Assembly: GCF_026210795.1 (NCBI RefSeq)
Contig: NC_089436.1
Location: forward strand, 1,612,001 to 1,676,000
Source of the DNA: Rhizophagus irregularis
Lineage: Eukaryota > Glomeromycota > Glomeromycetes > Glomerales > Glomeraceae
Direction: 5' to 3'
Length of the DNA stretch: 64,000 bases
In this document: one piece after another, positions 49,030 through 56,563 of the stretch
Layout: each line of letters starts with the position of its first letter
How positions within the stretch are numbered: position 1 is the stretch's first letter
Notes under the pieces: model-generated
Seen by the model: only the letters and a program-made list of their open reading frames with translations
Databases searched by the model: none
Told to the model about the DNA's origin: nothing
Translations under genes and position numbers: made by a program

Positions 49030-49475
49030 TCTATTTTTTTCTTCAGCTGAGGCAGTGTGTATGCTATTTTTTGAGCGTCACTAGTGTCACCAGTTAGTAT
49101 ACGGAACTAGTGACAGAACTAGTGACACGTTCGTTATACTTCTTGAGGTTATTATGCTATTTCATTTCTTTCTTGATTAGTGTCACTAGTGTCACTAGTA
49201 AAAGAGTAATAAATTCTGAAAAAAAAAACGAATTTTTTCTATGCTATCTTCTATGATGTATATATATTATGGTATGATATATGTATAGTGTATATATGCT
49301 ATAAAAAAATAAAAAAAAGTTAAGGAACTCAGATTTTTCTAGTGACGCTAGTGACACTGGCGACACTCATCGAGAAAGATTTCTTTCAGCTTAGAATTCT
49401 TAAAGAGCCTATCGTCTGCGTCACTGGCTCCGTCACCAGCTTTTTTTCTAGCGACACGATCCCAAAGGGATCCAC
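49030..49475. repeat. subterminal module 2, CACTAG/CTAGTG motif
   Basis: Starts GTGTATGCTATTTTTTGAGC. At the places where module 1 has GTCCATAG it has GTCACTAG, and where module 1 has CTATGGAC it has CTAGTGAC. Shared framework words include TAGTAAAAG, TTTTTTCTATGCTAT and AAAAAAAGTTAAG. It lies 430 bp upstream of the polymerase start. Confidence 0.7.
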
Positions 49476-49904
49476 TAGTGATAAGTTGTATTATTTTTGT
49501 TTACCTCTAAATTACCTACCAGTATCTCCGCCGAAGCCAACTTAGCCTGCTTTTTCTGATGATAATGCTCCCTTGATCTATGTTTTTTTGCATGTGTATC
49601 GCAATAGTCATATTTGGATCTTGTATTCTCTTCACACTCCGGGTTCTTTGCAAGGAACTTGCCTAGATTTTTGATGGACTTTACATCCCTTTGGATGATA
49701 GCATCTCCGATTGCACACTTCTCCAGTCCTAAGAATATATGGACAATAATAAAAATTCCAGAGTGTCACCTTTTTTCCGCCTCCTATTTGTATATATCAA
49801 TTAATAATGTCGGGGAATTATTTTCATTTTAAACTTTTTTCTTGTGAATAATATACCTCGAGATTTGGTATAACTATAAATTATCGTAAATTGCTTGAGA
49901 AAAA

Positions 49905-52900
49905 ATGACTGAACATTCCGAGCTTTCAGAGTTCCTCTCCGACGCCTCCGCCCTTTTTCACCCAGAGGCTGAAAAAGATAAAATGGAAGCCCAAGTAATT
50001 CACTATTCCGGTGCAAATTACTTGAATGGCATCCCAACTCGAGATGATATAGTTGCGGAAAATGATGGAGGTTTAACAGCAATTCTTGATAATGCTTTAT
50101 CCAATTACCAAGAGATCCCTTTCATGGCCGTTGATTTTGGAGGGTTGTCAGAAAAAATAGGAGAAAAGAACCGTTATGTTTTGCGTCTTTATGGCTCTCT
50201 TATCAATGGCCAAAAAGCAGTAGTTACCCTTATAGGAATCCGGGTATTCTTTGATATTCGCGTACCTGAGAAGGAATCTGTGGATGACTTTAAGATAAAA
50301 ATAGACGAAATTCTATGTAGTACTATAAACGCTAGAGCCTATCGAGGTATTCCCTTTCCGCGGTTATCATACAGAAAAAAAGTTATATTTACGAGTTTTT
50401 ACGCATGGTACTGGAGATAGAAAGAAAGCCCTCCAAGCCATCCAAGATAATGATTTCGAAACTGCATCAGATGATATATCCTCATTTCACCGTAAAATAG
50501 CTAGAGAGAATGGAATTGCAATTTCTGGTTGGTCCATGATGAGCAAGTATTGTTGCAGAAAACATCCTCAATATACATACGATTTTCACGTTTCTGTAAA
50601 TCATTTTCGAGCAGTAGAAGACCTAAAAATGATAAGTGACCGTTTTCCGCTTCCAGCACTCATAAGAGATCGTACGCTTATCCTCACGTGGGATATAGAG
50701 ACGCAATCACGAGAGCTGGGAGAATTTGCTGAAGTACATAATAAAGAGGATAATGTATTTATGATTTGCATGACCTTGCATTGGAAAGACGATCCAAAAC
50801 CGCTAAAACAAATCTGTCTCGTCGATCTTGAAACTGCGCCAGACCCACGCTGGATAACAGTTGTATGTAGAAATCAGCCAAATTTATTAAAGGCATTTGC
50901 ATTATGTTGGAGAGCCTTTCAACCTGATATCCAGCTCGGTTTCAATGATTCTGATTATGATTGGCCATTCATTGTGGAAAGAGCTTCTAGACTTAATCTT
51001 CTCGAATGGATGTGGAAGCAGATGACGGGAGACTTTAAATCATCTGAAGAAATTCAAAAATGGAATTATTATGGAAAGATAGGGGTAAACTCTAAAAATA
51101 CTTTTCAGAAGAAAAAAGGTGCTACTGATAATGAGGAGGAAGAAGAGTTCAAGGTACAGCCAATCAAGGTTAAAATTTGTCCAGAGGAAAATTTCATTTC
51201 CACTTTTCTTAAAATACCAGGCTGTGTGCCAATTGACGTACGTGTATGTTTTAAGAAACTCTACCCTCGCGCAGAAGTAGATAGGAAAAGCTCGCTTGCG
51301 TTTTACTTAAAAAAATGTGGACTTGATGGTAAGGCAGATATGCCATATAATAAAATGTGGAGAATCTACTCAGAAGCGAAAGCGGGCACCTCCCTAAGAG
51401 AATCGCATTCTTCTGCCATGCAAAACATGCATGAAGTAGCATATTATTGTATTATAGATGCATTGCGTTGCCAGGAGCTCATGGTTAAGCGAAATATAAT
51501 TAATGAATATAGGGAGGTCGCTTCTTTAGCTTACGTATCTTTGTTCGATTCTCATTATCGAGCAAATGGAATGAAGGTGCGAAACCTTCTAGGTGCTTAT
51601 GCCACCAAACTTGATATGCTATTTAGCACGAGACAGAGTAAAAATATAGAAAAGGGCAAGTATCCTGGTGCATATGTATTTTCACCTAAAAAGGGGATCG
51701 AGATTAAAAGACCTGTAACAGGATTGGATTTTGCCTCATTGTATCCCAGCCTCATCATGTCTTACAACCTCTCTCCAGAAAAAATGATATTAACCTATGA
51801 AGAGGCTGATGATGCGCAAAAAAATGGAAACATCTTACATAAGATTGAGTTTCCATTTAATGACCGCATCATTCATGCTTGGTGTGTAAGACATGATAAT
51901 CAATTCGAGAAGAAGGGTTTATATCCTATTGTGTTAGAGGATTTGTCCAACAAGAGAAAAGAACTTAAAGCTCAGCTTGCCTCATTAGGAAAGAAAAAGG
52001 AGCGCCTTGGGAAAATGATCAGTTTAGCTAAAGAGAGAGGTAAAAGAGTTCCGGAAAGCTTAAATTCGGAATACTCATCCGTATGTTTCGATTATAACTG
52101 TTTGAATTCCAAGCAGTTTGCTTTGAAGGTATACATGAATACTTTTTACGGGGAGGCAGGAAATAGCATATCCCCATTCTTTCTTCGTGAATTAGCTGGA
52201 GGGATCACTTCTGCAGGTCAATATAATATTGGTCTTGTCGCTAAATTCGTATCTGGAAAAGGTTTCGGAATAAAATATGGTGATACTGATTCTTTATACC
52301 TCACCTGCCCAGATAAGTATTATGAAATATGCGATAGAGCTTTTAATGAAGGAAAGCTTTCCAAGGAAGAATACTGGACTGAAATGGTTAATATTACTAT
52401 GGGTGTGATGAAAAAGTTGCGCGATCAAGTAAATGCTTATCTTAGGATAGAAAACGGCACATCTTATCTTAAGATGGCATATGAAGAAGTATTATTCCCT
52501 GTTTGCTTTACCGGCAAGAAAAAATACTTCGGTGTACCACATGAAGGGGTTGTCAATTTCAGGCCGGATGAACTCTTTAGAAAAGGAATTGATACTGTAA
52601 AGCAAGGCCAGTCCCAGCTTTTTAAATACATTGGGGAAAAAATTATGTGGGAAGCTATGGATATAAATAACACGCGCTCAATTCATAAAATTGTTGAAAA
52701 TATTCTCAGAGAGGCCAAACATAAGCAATGGGATTTTGATGATTTTATCGTAATGGCTACATGGAAGCCTAAGAAAAAAAATCTTTGCATCCATCGCTTT
52801 ATAAGACGGATGAGAGAAAAAAATGAGAGAATTCCTGATCCCGGCGAACGGTTTAGTTATGTAGTTGTCAAAGGCCCACCTCTCTATAATGAAAAAGGCC

Positions 52901-53166
52901 GAAAGGAACCGCATAGAATTGGAGATTATATGGAATATGCAGACATCGCAAAAGAGCTTAATATGGAAATAGACATCAACTACTATTTAGAAAAAACAGT
53001 AGGAATGTGCGCACGCTTTATTAACGAGGATGATAGATACCAACCACCACCTTCACATAAAATTATGCAACTCAAAGATTCGGATGAGAAAGAAAAGCAG
53101 ATCGACACTTATTCCCAGGACGAGGCAAAAAAATGGCTTAAAAAATATATAAAAGGCTTACAATAA
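49905..53166 (+). CDS. family B DNA polymerase, one frameshift
   Basis: ATG at 49905. The first frame ends at 50420 but homology continues in the +1 frame from about 50350 (FPFRGYHTEKK, THGTGDRKKALQAI) into 50536-53166, giving about 1086 codons. The 3'-5' exonuclease motif I is LTWDIETQS (about 50683) and a motif II-like GFNDSDYDWPFI follows (about 50940). Polymerase motif A is DFASLYPS (51727), motif B KVYMNTFYGEAG (52126), motif C YGDTDS (52276). Catalytic acidic residues are all present. It resembles the viral-like PolB multiplied in Rhizophagus genomes; I see no obvious protein-priming TPR insertions. It would replicate the element. The frameshift is not at a homopolymer, so it may be real decay or an assembly error. 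Confidence 0.85.
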
Positions 53167-53482
53167 ACTTTCTAGGTATTTCAATGATTCAGTTCACAAA
53201 GTGAACCATAGATGATACCATCAGATTATATTATTAAGTATTCTAGCGGAGGTGTGACGATTTCGGCTAGAATACTTATAATATTATTTATGACTGCATA
53301 TTTTTTCGTACAATAATACCGGTTAACTTCAATTCCTATAATCGATCTGGGTTCGCATCTCCGACCTCCGATCATATATCCCGACCTCAGATATGCCCGG
53401 AGATAATCATTAGTATTTTGCATATCAAAGTTTACGATCAGCCGAAAATCTGCATATTTTAAAGATAAGCTTTATTGATATA
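53167..53482. other. intergenic region after polymerase
   Basis: Contains a TTCACAAAGTGAA palindrome at 53193 and CTCCGACCTCCGATC/CCCGACCTCAG repeats at 53358-53395. No ORF on either strand is supported. Confidence 0.4.
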
Positions 53483-53836
53483 ATGGCCGAACTACGCGAC
53501 CAAGTTTCCCAGTACATAGGCTTCGAACTAAATGAAATTCGCCTCCCAATCACAGAAGAGGATAGGTGGCTATTTAGTAAGATAATAGCAGATCAGGAAG
53601 GAATGGCAGATATTGTAATGGATGACTATCGATATTTACTACGATATGGACATAATGGTAAGGGAGGTGAGTTCATTCATATTGGATGGTTACTAGCATG
53701 TACGGTGGCCCAAGCTAAAAAAGTCTTAATAAATCCGCCCGAGCGCCAAGCCGAAAGAGATTTATCAAAAAAGGTATTAGCCCGCATTCAAAAAAGATTC
53801 GAAGGAGTCCCACTAGCGCCAGTACTTATACGGTAG
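53483..53836 (+). CDS. small soluble protein, unknown
   Basis: 117 residues, MAELRDQVSQYIGF, with mixed helix-forming composition and an Arg/Lys-rich C-terminal half (AQAKKVLIN, LSKKVLARIQKRF). No signal peptide, membrane segment or metal site. The last 24 bases overlap the 3' end of the convergent coiled-coil gene, which fits a compact element genome. I recognise no family. The uninterrupted frame and balanced codon use support it being coding. Confidence 0.6.
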   Translation: MAELRDQVSQYIGFELNEIRLPITEEDRWLFSKIIADQEGMADIVMDDYRYLLRYGHNGKGGEFIHIGWLLACTVAQAKKVLINPPERQAERDLSKKVLARIQKRFEGVPLAPVLIR

Positions 53837-54871
53837 TCGATTAGGTATTATTTCCGAGATGGTCTGTCCCGAAAAAATCTTACCTGGTCGGTCGTCTTTT
53901 TTCCGCGAATTCCACCATTTCCTAGCCATGAAGCATATAATCGTAATAAGTACTAGGGTAAGTATAGAATATATTAACATAGGCGGGATCGAGGAGCTTG
54001 TGACGATAGGAGTAGTTGCTAGTAAAGGCACCGCTTCTGCGCCACCTACAGAAATTATTTGAGAAGGATTAAGAGTGGAAGGAGTCCCTTCAGGACCAAG
54101 TTGCGATGAATCATTCATAGGCGGGGGTTGAGGATCTACTTTATTATTTTTTTCCAATTCTAACTGGTCCCTGAGAGACCTATTTTTCTCCATTAATTTT
54201 GATCGTGCCGAATACAAAGCATCTATTTCCCGACTGGTTATCTCATGTGTCGCTTCTATCCCTTTTTCCATACATTCTATTTTATATTCTTTCGAATTAA
54301 GGTCTTCCTTCACTCGTTCCAATTCAAGCCAGAGAGAATCGATCTCTTTACGATCAGATTGGGCTGGATCCTCTATCATCCCTCCCACTGCATTCGAATC
54401 ATGGAGCACCTGTTCTAGTTTCAAGTCATCCAACTTACCTTCCAATTCACGTACTTTAGTTTCAAGAGAAAGAATCTTGGTCTTGTCGGCGGACGAAGCT
54501 TTCCGGGCTAAAGTCCCCTCTCTTTTCAGTGTTTTAATCTTAGATTTGAGCGATTGGATTTCGGCAGTATATTTGGCTTCAAGCTCACGTTGACTCTCAG
54601 TATGAGACTTTCGTTCAGAAATAAGTTGGGATCTAACTTTAGTAGTGGATGCAATTAACTGGCTAGCTTTATTTTCAAACTCCTTTTCTCGCTCATTGTA
54701 CTTATCTACCAGCTTTTCGCTGAGATCATTAATTTCGGCTTTAGATTTGAGAGCGGAATATAATTTTTCTTTAATCTCTTGCTCATTTGCACCACCAAGT
54801 CGTTGACCGACCCCCCTAAAGGAACAATCACTTTTATTATTGATATCTTTCAAAGTATATACATTGGTCAT
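53813..54871 (-). CDS. coiled-coil protein with C-terminal transmembrane anchor
   Basis: 352 residues from ATG 54871. Residues 30-245 are almost continuous heptads (LSEKLVDKYNEREKEFE; LKSKIKTLKREG; LEGKLDDLKLEQ). A Pro/Ser/Thr-rich spacer covers 246-296. One hydrophobic helix follows (about 297-316, MLIYSILTLVLITIICF) with a basic flank KWWNSRKKD and a 35-residue tail. Topology is a rod on a single C-terminal anchor. The small element has a similar design at 13017-13517. A short ORF at 55557-55685 resembles residues 31-66. Possible roles are membrane docking of particles or an envelope-like protein; neither is shown. Confidence 0.7.
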   Translation of the reverse strand: MTNVYTLKDINNKSDCSFRGVGQRLGGANEQEIKEKLYSALKSKAEINDLSEKLVDKYNEREKEFENKASQLIASTTKVRSQLISERKSHTESQRELEAKYTAEIQSLKSKIKTLKREGTLARKASSADKTKILSLETKVRELEGKLDDLKLEQVLHDSNAVGGMIEDPAQSDRKEIDSLWLELERVKEDLNSKEYKIECMEKGIEATHEITSREIDALYSARSKLMEKNRSLRDQLELEKNNKVDPQPPPMNDSSQLGPEGTPSTLNPSQIISVGGAEAVPLLATTPIVTSSSIPPMLIYSILTLVLITIICFMARKWWNSRKKDDRPGKIFSGQTISEIIPNRLPYKYWR

Positions 54872-54935
54872 AGCCTTTTTTTTTCGGCTTAACTGTTACT
54901 ATAGTAAAAAAAAAAATATGACTAAAAATTTCTGG

Positions 54936-55090
54936 ATCGAATCTACCGAAAATATATCGATAGTACCAAATATACTGAATGAATCGGATGGATCGAATGA
55001 ATCGAATTTATCGAATCTACCGAAAATATATTGATAATACCGAACAAAAATCGAATGAATACTGAAAATATATCGGTATTTTTTCGAAAG
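54936..55090. repeat. 74-bp repeat with TCGAAT and CCGAAAATATAT words in a divergent promoter
   Basis: ATCGAATCTACCGAAAATAT at 54936 recurs at 55010 with the following TATYGATARTACC. TCGAAT occurs repeatedly in between. The block lies between the start codons of two divergent genes (54871 minus, 55113 plus) and is probably a shared regulatory region. Confidence 0.55.
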
Positions 55091-55112
55091 ATTTTTTCTA
55101 TCCATTTGTAAA

Positions 55113-55568
55113 ATGATTAGGTATTTGCGCTCAGATGCAACCCGTCTATCTTCTGAAGATATTCAGGATATTATTAAAGCCAAAAATTCAATGAAACGGG
55201 CATCAGAAGCCATGGCTAATAAATACAAAATATCAACACGACGGGTATATCAAATTTGGAGAGGAGTCCATCCACAAATAGATCCTAAAGATATAAAGCC
55301 ATTTTCAGAAGAATCTGATACGTATCAGCAAGCAGATCCTGTAGAATGCAATGTTGTTTTGGGGAATAAGGTGAAAAAGACCAGAGGAAAAAAAACTAAG
55401 TCTAAATCCGTTCACATCTTTGAGTCACCTGTTATTCAGACACCACTAGCTTCAATAAGTTCAAAAGGTTTAAATATAAGCAATGAGGAATTAGGAGTAT
55501 TTTATGAGAAAGAAGATAAGAGAGGTGAAAAAGTCACAGAAGGAATAAATAGGATACTAGCCATGTAA
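55113..55568 (+). CDS. helix-turn-helix DNA-binding protein
   Basis: 151 residues. Residues 15-50 (SSEDIQDIIKAKNSMKRASE, then AMANKYKISTRRVYQIWRG) form a resolvase/transposase-type HTH: helix, ASEAMANKY helix, ISTRRVYQIW recognition helix. The rest is basic (KKTRGKKTKSKS) and then acidic. There is no catalytic domain. It may bind iterons or promoters of the element, such as those immediately upstream. Its last bases overlap the small convergent ORF ending at 55557. Confidence 0.65.
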   Translation: MIRYLRSDATRLSSEDIQDIIKAKNSMKRASEAMANKYKISTRRVYQIWRGVHPQIDPKDIKPFSEESDTYQQADPVECNVVLGNKVKKTRGKKTKSKSVHIFESPVIQTPLASISSKGLNISNEELGVFYEKEDKRGEKVTEGINRILAM

Positions 55569-55685
55569 AAGATGTTTTTCATTTAGTTCGATATAGCGTG
55601 ATAACAACTCCTCACATAGTCCGTTAAGATTTTCTTTAGACTTAAGAGTGCTATATAGCATTTTTTCAAGCTCCTCATAACTCAC
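55557..55685 (-). CDS. short coiled-coil ORF reached by a second A AAA AAG site
   Basis: A 43-codon frame VSYEELEKMLYSTLKSKE continuing to LLHG. It has no start codon at its head. It lies in the -1 frame relative to 55682-55855, whose last codons are AAA AAA AAG TGA, exactly as at the Gag/protease junction. It resembles residues 31-66 of the coiled-coil/membrane protein (EQEIKEKLYSALKSKAEIND). It is therefore either a frameshift-expressed tail or a truncated duplicate of that gene. Confidence 0.4.
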   Translation of the reverse strand: MSYEELEKMLYSTLKSKENLNGLCEELLSRYIELNEKHLLHG

Positions 55686-55855
55686 TTTTTTTTAAATGTA
55701 CCATCTTCGATTAAGTCCTGCGAAATTTTGTCTGGGGTCGAGGAATCATCACATTCGGGAATAGTGGTCGCACAATTCACCTCAAGCTTGTTCTTGACCT
55801 TATGCATATTAATTGGGATAAAAAATTCCTTACCATTACATTCTAGTCTTAATTC
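55682..55855 (-). CDS. in-frame extension after the protease TGA
   Basis: The protease frame stays open past its TGA (55856-55858): ELRLECNGKEFFIPINMHKV, then an acidic linker, ending FKKK and TGA at 55682-55684. A single TGA readthrough would add about 57 residues. Alternatively the TGA is a true terminus and this is decayed coding DNA. Confidence 0.4.
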   Translation of the reverse strand, partial: ELRLECNGKEFFIPINMHKVKNKLEVNCATTIPECDDSSTPDKISQDLIEDGTFKKK

Positions 55856-56557
55856 TCACTTCGATGCAAGTAAATCATAGTTATATTTATCAAGCAATGT
55901 GTTGGGTAAAATAAGCATCGGCTTAGGATACTTGACGACTGCAAAATCAGCGTATATAGTACATCCAGGAGTGAAATTTACTGGAACATTCCTAACAATT
56001 CCAAGCGACTCTGTAGGAGTAGTAGCAATGTCTCTGAGATCATGTTTTTCTTTTGTATCAATTTCTAGCTTTGATCGTTTGGCTATATCCTTAAACATGA
56101 TTGGAAAATTAGCACCAGGATCAACTGTACCTGCCGGAATCACTAGACGCTTAATTCTACATTTAACAGTGGCAACATCTGTGGCGGGATCTTTTCTCCG
56201 TACAAAATCTATCTCCATAGGAACATCAATGAATTCATCCTCTTCAGAATCAGCCAGTGTTTTAGAATTATCGTTCTGTGAGTGAAGGAGGGCCGTGATA
56301 GTACCAAACTTTTCATTAAGCACCTTCTCAATAATTTTCTCAATGATTTTTTCTAAGCGGGATTGTTCGTCCTGTGGTGGGGACTTTAAACTTTGCTTTT
56401 CCTTCTTGGAAATAGGAACTGATGCGATCCCAGAAGGATCTGCTAAAGGGGGGATCCCAAAGGGACCGGTTATTTCCGCATCTTTTACCTTATGAGACTT
56501 GCAAGTTTTTGATTTCTTCTTCTGTGAGGAGGTAATAGGACTATGTCCTTTCTTCAC
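55856..56557 (-). CDS. retropepsin-like aspartic protease domain (Pro), -1 frame to Gag
   Basis: The frame opens just upstream of the Gag stop and has no ATG for about 120 codons (first at VPMEIDFV), so independent initiation is unlikely. Residues about 1-120 are a charged linker with an amphipathic helix (LEKIIEKIIEKVLNEKF). The C-terminal 110 residues follow the retropepsin plan: strand VKCRIKRLVIPAGTV, active-site-like VDPGANFPIM, and the closing hydrophobic ILPNTLLDKYNYDL, analogous to ILG-x-x-WL-x-KY in Ty3-type proteases. The canonical D-S/T-G is D-P-G, so activity is uncertain. Expected role is Gag processing. Confidence 0.6.
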   Translation of the reverse strand: MKKGHSPITSSQKKKSKTCKSHKVKDAEITGPFGIPPLADPSGIASVPISKKEKQSLKSPPQDEQSRLEKIIEKIIEKVLNEKFGTITALLHSQNDNSKTLADSEEDEFIDVPMEIDFVRRKDPATDVATVKCRIKRLVIPAGTVDPGANFPIMFKDIAKRSKLEIDTKEKHDLRDIATTPTESLGIVRNVPVNFTPGCTIYADFAVVKYPKPMLILPNTLLDKYNYDLLASK

Positions 56558-56563
56558 TTTTTT
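56554..56563 (-). promoter_or_regulatory. candidate -1 ribosomal frameshift site, A AAA AAG TGA
   Basis: In the Gag frame the codons are GTA AAA AAA AAG TGA. The heptamer A AAA AAG fits X XXY YYZ, and slipping back one base reads GTG AAG AAA GGA into the protease. It is also an A9 run, so polymerase slippage or a homopolymer sequencing error would give the same fusion. Confidence 0.5.

Noticed and set aside
50335-50365. Programmed frameshift in the polymerase
   Set aside because: No recognised slippery heptamer at the junction and the required shift is +1; decay or assembly error is simpler.
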